A stretch of DNA of 64,000 bases from Nocardia grenadensis NBRC 108939 (GTDB lineage Bacteria > Actinomycetota > Actinomycetes > Mycobacteriales > Mycobacteriaceae): the NCBI RefSeq assembly GCF_001613445.1, contig NZ_BDCJ01000017.1:177848-241847 (forward strand). The letters run 5' to 3'. This document shows, in pieces, positions 44,289 to 52,203 of this stretch. Both the position numbers and the translations under genes were made by a program. Under the pieces are notes generated by a model, which was not told the DNA's origin, searched no databases, and was given only the letters and a program-made list of their open reading frames with translations. How positions within the stretch are numbered: position 1 is the stretch's first letter; every line of letters starts with the position of its first letter.

Positions 44289-44837
44289 ATGCCGCACAGT
44301 GCGGTCGCGCCGCTGGACGCGACGAATTTCGACACCGCGATGGGCCGCTGTGCCATCGCCTGGCGAGCGGACGCCGTGGTCGGCTTCTCCCTCCCCGGCT
44401 ACGACCCCGGCGCCGGGTTCCGCGTCGCGGGCGACGCCCGCCCGGTCCCCGAACCGAGCACGGGCCCGCGCGCCGAGGCACTCGCCCGCATCCGCGCCCA
44501 CCTCGACGGCGATCTCGACGACCTACGCTGGATACCGCTCGATCTCACCGGGCCACCGGAGTTCCACCGTGCGGTGTACGCGGTCACCCGCGCCATCGAC
44601 CCCGGACATACGCTCAGCTACGGGGAGGTCGCGCGCAGCTGCGGCGCGGCCGGGGCGGCGCAGGCCGTCGGCCGGGCGCTCGGCAGCAATCCGATCCCCC
44701 TCATCGTGCCCTGCCACCGCGTTCTGGCCGCCGACCATTCGCTGCACGGGTTCTCGGCGCCGGGCGGTATCGATACGAAATCGAAGCTGCTGGCGATCGA
44801 ACGCACCCCCGGTTTCGGCGAACCGACCCTGTTCTGA
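44289..44837 (+). CDS. ogt: Methylated-DNA-protein cysteine methyltransferase
   Basis: 182 residues. The active-site PIPLIVPCHRVLA is near residue 140; AQAVGRALGSNP and TLSYGEVARSCG (helix-turn-helix with arginine-finger region) precede it. Direct-reversal repair of O6-alkylguanine by transfer to the Cys. ATG at 44289; an upstream in-frame start at 44256 adds residues that are not conserved-looking. No Ada-type domain is fused. Confidence 0.92.
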   Translation: MPHSAVAPLDATNFDTAMGRCAIAWRADAVVGFSLPGYDPGAGFRVAGDARPVPEPSTGPRAEALARIRAHLDGDLDDLRWIPLDLTGPPEFHRAVYAVTRAIDPGHTLSYGEVARSCGAAGAAQAVGRALGSNPIPLIVPCHRVLAADHSLHGFSAPGGIDTKSKLLAIERTPGFGEPTLF

Positions 44838-44868
44838 TCGGAGACGGGCCGCGAGCACGCCGGATACG

Positions 44869-45261
44869 TCATTTCCCGCCGAGCACCTCCACGTAGTGGG
44901 CATTGCTCATGAGACCGAGCACGTTACCGAACGGGTCCACCACCGAGCCGGTGACGAAACCCGGTCCGCGGGTGGTGATCGGCTCGTATGCGGTGGCACC
45001 GAGTTCCAGCAGCCGCTCGTAGGTGGCCGCCAAATCGTCCACGTGCCAGTACAGGATCGCTCCGCCCGGCCCGGGCTCGGCGCGATCCGGCCGGTACGCG
45101 CCGTCGATGAGGCCGAATTCGTGCTCGTAATCGCCGACACGGAACTCGTAATACCCCGGCACCGCGAAATAGGGCGGCGCCCCGAGAAATTCCGTGTACC
45201 AGTCCCGGGCGGCCGCCAGATCGTCGGCGTAGAAGTTCACGGTGGTCATTCCTCGCAGCAT
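44869..45261 (-). CDS. VOC-family protein
   Basis: 130 residues, glyoxalase/bleomycin-resistance type. One module TTVNFYADDLAAARDWYTEF, GYYEFRVGDYEHEFGLID, the other ILYWHVDDLAATYERLLELG ending VVDPFGNVLGLMSN. Start at 45261 is supported by GAGGAG 7 nt upstream. Divergent from the WYL regulator gene, with an inverted repeat between them, so it is the likely target of that regulator. Function unknown. Confidence 0.88.
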   Translation of the reverse strand: MLRGMTTVNFYADDLAAARDWYTEFLGAPPYFAVPGYYEFRVGDYEHEFGLIDGAYRPDRAEPGPGGAILYWHVDDLAATYERLLELGATAYEPITTRGPGFVTGSVVDPFGNVLGLMSNAHYVEVLGGK

Positions 45262-45312
45262 GGTCGTTCTCCTCGGTAGTGGTTTCGAGCCGGTGAATCC
45301 ATCGTGGCAAGC

Positions 45313-45337
45313 AAAGTGCTCAACTTCTGAACACTTT
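45313..45337. promoter_or_regulatory. Inverted repeat between VOC and WYL genes
   Basis: AAAGTGCTCA, spacer ACTTC, TGAACACTTT: nine of ten positions pair. It lies 20 bp before the WYL gene and 52 bp before the VOC gene, in a locally AT-rich stretch. A good candidate operator for the WYL regulator. Confidence 0.6.
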
Positions 45338-45356
45338 TCCGGGCAGAATCGGCACC

Positions 45357-46310
45357 ATGCGAGCTGATCGTCTGGTGGCCACCCTGCTGCTCATGCAGAC
45401 GCGGGGCCGGGTCACCGCCGCCGAGATCGCGGCCGAACTGGAGGTTTCGGTGGCGACCGCGCGCCGTGATCTGGAAGCGCTCTCGACCGCCGGTGTCCCG
45501 GTGTATCCACAGCCGGGACGCGGCGGCGGCTGGCAGCTGGTCGGCGGGGCACGCACCGATCTGAGCGGTTTGACCGCAGGTGAGGCGCGGGCGTTGTTCC
45601 TGCTCACCGGCCCGTCTGCGGGTGCGGTACCCGAGGCGCGCTCGGCCCTGCGCAAACTGTTGCGCGCCCTCCCCGCGACCTTCCGCGGCGACGCCGAGGC
45701 CGCTGCCGACGCGGTGGTGATCGATCCGGCCGGCTGGGGCCGCACCGAACGCGAACTCCCCGAGACGGTGCGACTGTTACAGCAGGCTGTGGTGCAACGC
45801 CGCCGGGTCACGTTGCGGTACCGGGGCCGCGCCGGTACCCACACCGATCGGGTGGTCGATCCGTGGGGCCTGGTGGACAAGGACACCGTCTGGTACCTGC
45901 TGGCCGGGACCGAGCACGGTCGCCGGACCTTCCGGGTGGACCGGATCTCGAACGCCGAACCCACCGATCAGGAAGCACACCGGCCCGCCGACCTCGATCT
46001 GCCGGCACTGTGGGCCGAGGTCGTCGAACAGATGGAACAGCGCCGCGCGTCCACCTCCGCCACCGTTCTCGTCGGCGAACAGCTGCTGCCGGTGCTGCGC
46101 GATCGGCACGGCAGGCACTGCGAGGTCGCCGGGCCCGCGGCCGGCGGCCGGGTCCGGGTCCGGTTCACCGCGCACACGCCACGGGCGATCGCCGAACAAC
46201 TCGCGGGCTGGGGCGCGACCGTCGAAGTCGTGGAACCGGACTCGGTCCGCCGCGAGCTCGCGGCGCTGGGCGCGGAATTGGTAGAACGCTACGGCGACGG
46301 CCGGAAATAA
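45357..46310 (+). CDS. WYL-domain transcriptional regulator
   Basis: 317 residues. N-terminal winged helix-turn-helix (RADRLVATLLLMQTRGRVTA, then ELEVSVATARRDLEAL) and a central WYL domain near 140-210 (VTLRYRGRAGTHTDRVVDPW, then TVWYLLAGTEHGRRTFRVDR). A C-terminal WCX-like extension follows. Such regulators respond to nucleotides or stress ligands. Divergent from the VOC gene at 45261 with an inverted repeat between. Confidence 0.92.
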   Translation: MRADRLVATLLLMQTRGRVTAAEIAAELEVSVATARRDLEALSTAGVPVYPQPGRGGGWQLVGGARTDLSGLTAGEARALFLLTGPSAGAVPEARSALRKLLRALPATFRGDAEAAADAVVIDPAGWGRTERELPETVRLLQQAVVQRRRVTLRYRGRAGTHTDRVVDPWGLVDKDTVWYLLAGTEHGRRTFRVDRISNAEPTDQEAHRPADLDLPALWAEVVEQMEQRRASTSATVLVGEQLLPVLRDRHGRHCEVAGPAAGGRVRVRFTAHTPRAIAEQLAGWGATVEVVEPDSVRRELAALGAELVERYGDGRK

Positions 46311-46384
46311 CTGCTCATTCGGTGCGCACTTATCGCTGGATGATCGAAGCAGACCACCACACTCCAGCGAGAAGAGGCCCACCT

Positions 46385-46759
46385 GTGCCCACTACCGACC
46401 ACACCCGAGCCGCCACCTTCGATGCCGCCGCGGACTACGAGAGGTGGCTTTCGGCGAACCACGCCTCCGCCACCGAGATCTGGTTGAAGATCGCCAAGAA
46501 GAACGCGCCCGTCCCCACTGTCACCATCACCGAAGCCCTCGACGTCGCCCTCTGCTACGGCTGGATCGACAGCCACCGCCGCGCCTTCGACGCCGAGTAC
46601 TACCTCCAGCGTTATTCACCGCGCACCCCCAGGAGCCCGTGGTCGGCGATCAACCGGGGCAAGGCGGAGAGTTTGGCGGCCGCGGGCCGGATGCGGCAGC
46701 CGGGATACGCGGCCATCGAATCGGCGAAGGCAGACGGGCGCTGGCCGGAGGACCGTTAG
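46385..46759 (+). CDS. YdeI/OmpD-associated family protein, C-terminally truncated
   Basis: 124 residues. The N-terminal portion is clear: EIWLKIAKKN, EALDVALCYGWIDSHRRAFD, RYSPRTPRSPWSAINRGKAE, GYAAIESAKADGRW. Usual family members continue about 60-70 residues beyond the GRW motif; here a stop follows almost at once. The end overlaps the convergent cutinase gene by 4 bp. GTG 46385 has AGAAGAGG upstream. Probably a truncated relic, though expression is possible. Confidence 0.72.
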   Translation: MPTTDHTRAATFDAAADYERWLSANHASATEIWLKIAKKNAPVPTVTITEALDVALCYGWIDSHRRAFDAEYYLQRYSPRTPRSPWSAINRGKAESLAAAGRMRQPGYAAIESAKADGRWPEDR

Positions 46760-48606
46760 GGGCGGCCGCTCGTGGGCGGATGTCCTGGCCCGCGCTGGCG
46801 GGACCTGTCCCGCGCCCGGTCCCGCCGGACGAATCCGGCCGACCGCCGATGGCCGTCGCATCGGGTACCGCGGGCCGCGATCGCCACCCACCGCAGACCG
46901 CGCGCCCGATACGCGACGCCGATCGCGCCGCACGCACCCGCCGAGACCGCCACCAACAGCACCAGCCCGAGCAGATACGGAGCGAGGCCGTGCAGAGGTC
47001 GTCGGGAGGCGGCGTCGGCCGCCCCTCGCGTACCGGGTGATTCGGTGCCGACCGCGACATTGCGGATATCGGGCTCGGGAACGGGCGGGGCCGGTATCGG
47101 CTGTTGCGGCGCGGGCGCGGGACCGGGCGCAGCGGGGGCGGGGACGGCCGGCGCCGGTCGCGCCGGGGACGGTTCGGGGATGCGATTGGTGGCGAGGTCT
47201 TCGGCGACCGCGGTGAACCATTTCAGTACCAGGTCGGCGGCGGGACGGCCGTCCGCCGTGTAGCCGGCGTGGAAGTAGTCGCCGTGTTTGCGGACCGTAT
47301 CCGCATAGCGCAGCCACAGCCCGGGGTCGAGGAGTTCGGCGTTCTCGGCGCTCAGTTGGCCGAGCGCGTTGAAGATCTTGCTGACCAGGTTGAACATGGT
47401 GCGCCGCGGTAGCGGGCGGCGCACGGCGGCGATGAGCGCGTCGGTGGCCCGTTCGACACCGGTCAGCGGGTCGGGCGCGGTGGCGATACCGGCGACCTCG
47501 GCGGGTTCGAGGGCGACTCCGATGATCGCCAGCAGGGTGTTGAGCGCGCTGGTACCCAGTTTCAGCAGCGCTTCGCGGGTCTGCGGTTCGCTGTCCGAGC
47601 GCGGGTCGGCGGCTTCGGCCAGTCGGACGCCGAGCGGTTTCTCAGGTGTCAGCGAGAGGGTGCCCAGGGAGTATCCGCGCAGATCGTGGGTGACGACCGC
47701 GGTCGCGGTACGCGAAAGTGTCGAGGAGAAACCGTCGCCGATCGATGCCAGTGCCGCCGCCGGGTCCGACGGGAGCAGTTCGGCCTGGCCGAGGATGTTG
47801 ACCACCATGTGCAGCAGCGGGGCGTCGGCGGGGGCGTCGCAGGCGAGGTCACCGGGCAGGCACAGCGAGGCGACCCGTCCGGTGAGTTCCCCGAAGTCCG
47901 GCGCGATATCACGCAGTGGCCCGATACCGCCGCCCGGCGCGGGATGCTGCGGAAACTCCGGCAGGGCGCCCAGTTCCGCACCCGTGGTACCGGGTGCCGC
48001 TTCCGGACGCCCGGCCCCCGGCAGTCCGGGGAACACCGCCGCCCCGGGGGCACGGGTGGGGTCGGCCAGCAGTGCCACGGCGGCGACCCGACCGGCCGGC
48101 ACCGCGCCTCGGCCGGTCCCTACCTCGCGCGCGAACATCGAAACGACGTGCGCGCCCTGCGAGTAACCGATCAGTCCCAGCTGGGAACCCGGACAGCGCT
48201 GGGCGACGTCGGCCGCCATATCGCGCAACCGTCTCAGCCCCTCACTCGCCGAGACGGAATACGGCGCCGTGGTGGCACCGGGTAGCGCGCCGCCGAAACC
48301 GGCCAGATAGGGAACATAGGCCCGGCCGACGGCGGGTCCGCTCAATATTTCGGTCAACGGACCCAGCACCTGCGACAGCAGTCCGGCATCCGCGGCCACC
48401 GGGGAGTTCGGCGTGGATTCGCCGGTCCCCTGCACGCCGAGCACGAAGAAACCGGGACAGCCCCCGGCTTCGGCCAGCGCCACTTCGACGCCGTCCTGGG
48501 CTCCGGCGACCGCGGGTGGTCCGATCGAGAGCGCGGCAACCGCTACCGTCACCGCACCGGCGAGAGCGCGGGACACTCGTTCGGATACCGTGCGGGCGCG
48601 GCTCAT
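46756..48606 (-). CDS. Secreted, membrane-anchored cutinase-family protein
   Basis: 616 residues. A Sec signal peptide (~1-36, ending VAGAQD) precedes a cutinase-like alpha/beta hydrolase with GFFVLGVQGTGEST near 50 and the nucleophile GLIGYSQGAHVV near 146. The Asp/His region is around CLPGD...DAPLLHM (~255-275). A long middle segment of unknown function follows. Then comes a Pro/Ala linker, a transmembrane helix (YLLGLVLLVAVSAGACGAIGV, ~545-566) and a strongly basic cytoplasmic tail. ATG 48606 has GGAGGTCTGG upstream. Mycobacterial relatives act as esterases or lipases at the cell wall. Confidence 0.85.
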   Translation of the reverse strand: MSRARTVSERVSRALAGAVTVAVAALSIGPPAVAGAQDGVEVALAEAGGCPGFFVLGVQGTGESTPNSPVAADAGLLSQVLGPLTEILSGPAVGRAYVPYLAGFGGALPGATTAPYSVSASEGLRRLRDMAADVAQRCPGSQLGLIGYSQGAHVVSMFAREVGTGRGAVPAGRVAAVALLADPTRAPGAAVFPGLPGAGRPEAAPGTTGAELGALPEFPQHPAPGGGIGPLRDIAPDFGELTGRVASLCLPGDLACDAPADAPLLHMVVNILGQAELLPSDPAAALASIGDGFSSTLSRTATAVVTHDLRGYSLGTLSLTPEKPLGVRLAEAADPRSDSEPQTREALLKLGTSALNTLLAIIGVALEPAEVAGIATAPDPLTGVERATDALIAAVRRPLPRRTMFNLVSKIFNALGQLSAENAELLDPGLWLRYADTVRKHGDYFHAGYTADGRPAADLVLKWFTAVAEDLATNRIPEPSPARPAPAVPAPAAPGPAPAPQQPIPAPPVPEPDIRNVAVGTESPGTRGAADAASRRPLHGLAPYLLGLVLLVAVSAGACGAIGVAYRARGLRWVAIAARGTRCDGHRRSAGFVRRDRARDRSRQRGPGHPPTSGRP

Positions 48607-48679
48607 CCAGACCTCCGAATTGATCAGAACGGCACGACCCCGGACAGCGCCGCGCGGCAATCGACCTCGCGCGGGCCGG

Positions 48680-48751
48680 TCAGGGAACGAGTAGCGCGAT
48701 AACGAGATCCAGCACTGTGCCGACGAGCTGTCCCACAACGCTCAGAAGCAA
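48680..48751 (-). CDS. Possible 23-residue hydrophobic peptide
   Basis: TTG 48751 to TGA 48680 encodes a 23-residue peptide starting (M)LLSVVGQLVG and ending VIALLVP. A strong GAGGAG lies 5 nt upstream. It is hydrophobic with one Asp and one Gln, amphipathic at best. It sits 73 bp upstream of the cutinase start on the same strand. Too short to trust on composition alone; the ribosome site is the main evidence. Confidence 0.35.
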   Translation of the reverse strand: MLLSVVGQLVGTVLDLVIALLVP

Positions 48752-48952
48752 CTGAACTCCTCACAGCGAATGCGAACGCACCGGGACGCTTCCGGTGTCC
48801 CGGCACGGAAAGAGTTGCTACACCGGAATACCCGCCCCGGCAGTCACCGCGCAGTGACGGACCGGAACGGGCACCCCACAACGAATTCGCCCGCGCGGAA
48901 ATGCTCGTCAGGTGCAGTGTTCACGAGCACATCCGGCGACAGGGCGACCGGT

Positions 48953-49045
48953 TCAGAAGAGGGCGGCGCCGAGGGCGCCGACAACACCGGCGAGGCCCGT
49001 GACGACGCCACCGACGAGACCGAGCAGACCACCGAGCAGACCCAT
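48953..49045 (-). CDS. Possible 30-residue Gly/Val/Leu-rich peptide
   Basis: ATG 49045 to stop at 48953 encodes 30 residues: it starts MGLLGGLLGLVGG and ends GVVGALGAALF, with almost no charge. AGAGG lies 7-9 nt upstream (AGAGGATTGAC-ATG). The pattern resembles small membrane-active or membrane-spanning peptides. It lies upstream of a second, similar mini-ORF and the cutinase gene. No known family recognised. Confidence 0.45.
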   Translation of the reverse strand: MGLLGGLLGLVGGVVTGLAGVVGALGAALF

Positions 49046-49609
49046 GTCAATCCTCTTTTCTCTGATTTCGTTGTCCATCCGAGCGGCCGCTCGGACTCTT
49101 GCGGTTGCGCTCTCCCCCAAGCCCCCGACAGCCGATGGGCGAGACCTTATATAGCACCCCAACAGCAGTTATGGCTTGAAGCTATGACACATCCATCTTG
49201 TATTCGCCGCTGATCGGCAAATGGATGGGCGCAATGTGTAACGAATTCGGCACTCGGAACGATGGCTCCCGCCACTCTCGCGCGCATCGGTGCCGCGCAG
49301 GTGGCCGATCACCTGATTTCCCCGGTGTATTCGGAGGTAAACCGCCGGCGCATCCGGTCCTATCGGACCTTTCCGCCACGCGCCGGCACCCTCGACATAC
49401 TCGCCTCCACCGATGCCGACCGGCCGGCACGACCACCGATCACGAGGCCCGGGCGGGCGACCACTACGGCGTACCGGCCGATGCACCCATCACCGAACTC
49501 CTGCCACGCCAGAATTGAGATCGCCACCCGGGCAGGGGGCGTCGGCGCCGAGTGGTAATCGCCGCCCGGCCGGTCGACGGCCCGCGGCCCGGCATTTACC
49601 GCGCAACCG
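49046..49609. other. Intergenic region, 564 bp
   Basis: No convincing gene on either strand. It holds a perfect 16-bp palindrome (49079-49094, CCGAGCGGCCGCTCGG) 34 bp upstream of the 30-residue peptide ORF and an AT-rich TATATAAGG near 49147, both suitable for leftward promoter control. The remainder (49200-49609) reads open in several frames but with non-protein-like composition. Confidence 0.5.
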
Positions 49610-49975
49610 TCAAGCGACCGCGATCAGTGCGGCGGCCGCGACCGCCTCCACCCAGAAGTAGAACCAGATGGGATAGAACGCGACCGAGCTGTCCAGTATC
49701 CGGGAGACGACCCGGCCGGCGGCCATCCCGGCGAGCGCGACGGCCACCGCCAGCACTACGCCCCGGCCGAGTTCCCCGGTGGCCAGAGCCGCCCAGCCGA
49801 GCGCACCGGCGACCGCGAGCCCGAACCCGCCGTACACCGCGCGGACCTCGGAGCGCCCGGTCGCAGTGGTCACGGCGATATCGAAGGGCGCGGTCAGCCT
49901 TGCCGGTACGGCGAGCGCGTACAGACCCATTCCCGCGAAAAGAATTGCTGCCCCCAGCAGTACCACCGGCCGCAT
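49610..49975 (-). CDS. DUF4345-like membrane protein
   Basis: 121 residues with four membrane helices (~4-20, ~44-65, ~70-88, ~100-118). The SEVRAVYGGFGLAVAGALG segment after the first helix is characteristic of the DUF4345 family. Its function is not known. The ATG at 49975 has GGAGG placed 5 nt upstream; a start four codons earlier is less well placed. Confidence 0.8.
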   Translation of the reverse strand: MRPVVLLGAAILFAGMGLYALAVPARLTAPFDIAVTTATGRSEVRAVYGGFGLAVAGALGWAALATGELGRGVVLAVAVALAGMAAGRVVSRILDSSVAFYPIWFYFWVEAVAAAALIAVA

Positions 49976-50268
49976 CACTACCTCCACATTTCGTTTACTG
50001 GCCGGCCCATCATCCGCCCGCCCCTCCCGTCCCGGCTTCCGGAAACGTGCTCCCGTGGCACCGAGGGACGGCCACGGCCCCGAACACGCCTCGCGCGACC
50101 ACCGGACGGCCGGAACTCGGCGGCTCCGAGCACGACGGTCGATGATCTCGGCCGGTCGAGACGCGGGAGGGCGGACCGGCGGTGTCGGTTGCGGTGCGCT
50201 CGGGACGGCAACCCGCCACCCGTGGCGAGTCCCCGAGCACCGGTTCCCGGCGCCGAAAGGAGCAGCCC

Positions 50269-50409
50269 GTGAACCGTTCCGGCCTTGTGACGGAGACGAC
50301 CGGCGAACTCATCCGCACTCTCGGTCGCGAGGTCGGGAAGGGGCCGCGTGCACTATCCATGGTGCGTCAGTCGGGCGCCAGTCCGCACTGGGTGGACAAT
50401 GAGGTCTAG
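50269..50409 (+). CDS. Small unknown protein with strong ribosome site
   Basis: 46 residues from GTG 50269 to TAG 50409, preceded by GAAAGGAGCAGCCC, one of the better Shine-Dalgarno sites in the window. Sequence starts (M)NRSGLVTETTGELIRTLG and ends SPHWVDNEV. Charged and soluble. No family recognised. The 280 bp upstream have no gene I can support. Confidence 0.45.
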   Translation: MNRSGLVTETTGELIRTLGREVGKGPRALSMVRQSGASPHWVDNEV

Positions 50410-50427
50410 CAACGCAGACCTATCAGC

Positions 50428-50499
50428 TCAGAGGGTGAGGATGGTTTTGCCGAGCGCGGTACGGGCCTCGAATGCGCGGTGGGCCGCCGCGGCTTCGCG
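50428..50499 (-). pseudogene. Quinone oxidoreductase C-terminal remnant
   Basis: On the reverse strand REAAAAHRAFEARTALGKTI and LTL to a stop at 50428 match the last residues of zinc-type NADPH:quinone oxidoreductases (pattern AA.AHRA.E.R.T.GK..L). Upstream the frame does not continue as an oxidoreductase. A 3' scrap of a deleted gene. Confidence 0.5.
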
Positions 50500-50508
50500 C
50501 GTACCCTG

Positions 50509-50679
50509 CGGGCCGATCTGATCGCGCAGATCATCCCCGAAACCGACACCGAATTCCTGGCGCCGGCGATCTTCGCGGGCATGCGCCCCGAGATCACCGA
50601 TATGCTCGGCGCCCCTCGCCACCGCGCCGGTGTACTGGCCCTGACCGCCCGCATCCTGGCCACCGGCGATCCGTCCTGA
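50509..50679 (+). pseudogene. Helical C-terminal fragment of an unidentified protein
   Basis: The frame ending at 50679 reads LRADLIAQIIPETDTEFLAP, then AIFAGMRPEITDMLGAPRHR and GVLALTARILATG. It looks like a real helical protein tail with Ala/Leu periodicity, possibly the last helices of a regulator. No start or N-terminal part is present, and it abuts the oxidoreductase remnant. Identity not established. Confidence 0.35.
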
Positions 50680-50803
50680 TCGGCATTCGGCCTCCGGCAT
50701 GCGCGAACTCGTCGCGGCCGGCGGTATTCTCGCCCGGTCCGCAACAGGCGGTGCCCCGTCCGCTGGACCGGCGACTGCCTCCGATCCGGGCTACTTTGGT
50801 GCT

Positions 50804-51286
50804 GTGAGCGCTTGGGGAGAAATTGTTGTCGGCCTGGTGATCCTGGTCGGCCTCACCGGCATCGTGGTGCCGATTCTGCCGGGGGTGATCCTGATCTTCG
50901 GGGCGATCGCCGTCTGGGCCTTCGTCACCGGCGGGACGACAGCGTGGGCGGTACTGGCGGTGAGCACCGTCCTGCTGGTCGTCTCCGGGGTCGTGAAGTA
51001 CACCTGGCCGGGCCGGAAACTGAAAGAAGCGGGAGTGCCGAACCGGACGCTGCTGCTGGGCGGCCTCGCCGGCATAGTCGGGTTCTTCGTGATCCCGGTG
51101 CTCGGACTCTTCGTGGGTTTCGTGGTCGGCGTGTACGTCTCGGAACTACAGCGACTCCCCGATAAGCGGCAGGCGTGGGTGTCGAGCAAACACGCCATCA
51201 AGGGTGTCGGCCTCTCGATCCTGGTGGAGTTGCTGGGCGCGTTGCTGGCGAGCGGGGTGTGGGTGGGCGGCGCGATCGCGGCCTGA
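50804..51286 (+). CDS. DUF456 membrane protein
   Basis: 160 residues. Helices at about 5-35 (IVVGLVILVGLTGIVVPILP), 40-60, 80-105 and 130-155, with the glycine-rich GLAGIVGFFVIPVLGLFVGF repeated-helix unit typical of DUF456. GTG at 50804 marks the family-like start; upstream in-frame residues are not hydrophobic. Role unknown. Ends 8 bp before the stop of the convergent gene. Confidence 0.85.
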   Translation: MSAWGEIVVGLVILVGLTGIVVPILPGVILIFGAIAVWAFVTGGTTAWAVLAVSTVLLVVSGVVKYTWPGRKLKEAGVPNRTLLLGGLAGIVGFFVIPVLGLFVGFVVGVYVSELQRLPDKRQAWVSSKHAIKGVGLSILVELLGALLASGVWVGGAIAA

Positions 51287-51294
51287 GCCGGTCC

Positions 51295-52130
51295 TCAGTC
51301 ACGAGAGGCCAACTCGTAGCGCAGCGCCCGCAACTCCTCCAACAGTTGGGCCACCGTCCGGTGGCGCGAAGCCGCTCGTCCCGGGCGGACGGCCATTGTC
51401 TCAGCTCGTCGAGTATTTCGGTCGCACCCGGGCGCGGGCTTCGAAAGTGGATATGTTTCACCTCGTTGAGGAATTGCCAGAGATGATGCAGTCGTTCCCG
51501 TCCGGGATCCAGCGTGGTGAGGAAATCGGTGGGCTCGATATCGCCCAGTTCGCCCCGGATCCCGTGGTGCACAGCGAGTGCTTTGATATGCCAGTGGTCA
51601 CCGCGATCACGGATGACATCGTCGAGATCCATACCACGCACCGCGTCCGCGGAGATGATGTTCTGTTCGTTGAGCGCGATACGCTTCCGGCCGTTCGGTT
51701 CGTTGACGAATATCTCGAACGCGCGCCGGATCAGCGAATATTGCGGGTGCTCCGGATTACGCCGGTGCATCTGCGCGCTGTACCAGATCCGGCCGCCGCC
51801 CGGTGAATCGTAGCGAGCGATACTCGCGATGTGCCCGAACACTTCCCGCGACCGCTCTTCGATCGCCTCGCACAGGGGTCTTCGCTCGTCGAATATTGCC
51901 CTGGTATCGGCGCGTCCGCCGCCGCCGTGCGATCGGTGTTCCCCGCGCATCTCCCCGCGAAGTAGCGCGGCGGCCCGAAGCTGCTGCTCGGACAGAAGAT
52001 CGGCCGCGGTCTTCGACGGGTGGGCCGCGCAGTGGGAGATATCTCGGTGCAACAGCCGGGCCGTGCGGTCGACCGCCGCATTCAGCCGGGAGACCAGCCG
52101 GCCGTACGCCGCACTCCAGGCCTTGCTCAC
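51295..52130 (-). pseudogene. Unknown protein gene with 3' frameshift
   Basis: From GTG 52130 a frame of protein-like composition runs to about 51375 (VSKAWSAAYGRLVSRL, WYSAQMHRRNPEHPQYSLIR, NVEPTDFLTT-like region, LHHLWQFLNEVKHIHF). There the frame leaves a good sequence for Arg/Pro-rich residues, while the next frame gives HRTVAQLLEELRALRYELAS-RD and a stop at 51295. A one- or two-base change at about 51370-51380 would join them. If unrepaired, the read-through product ends at 51198 inside the DUF456 gene. Family not recognised. Confidence 0.55.
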
Positions 52131-52203
52131 CGTGACGAGAATACTTCGGCACCTTGGTAACTCGTGATCCGCAACCGGGCACGCGGCTATCGGCGGCGAC
52201 GAG

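Noticed and set aside
48607..48738. N-terminal extension of the cutinase gene
   Set aside because: The extended frame precedes a perfect signal peptide and strong ribosome site at 48606, so the longer start is not credible.
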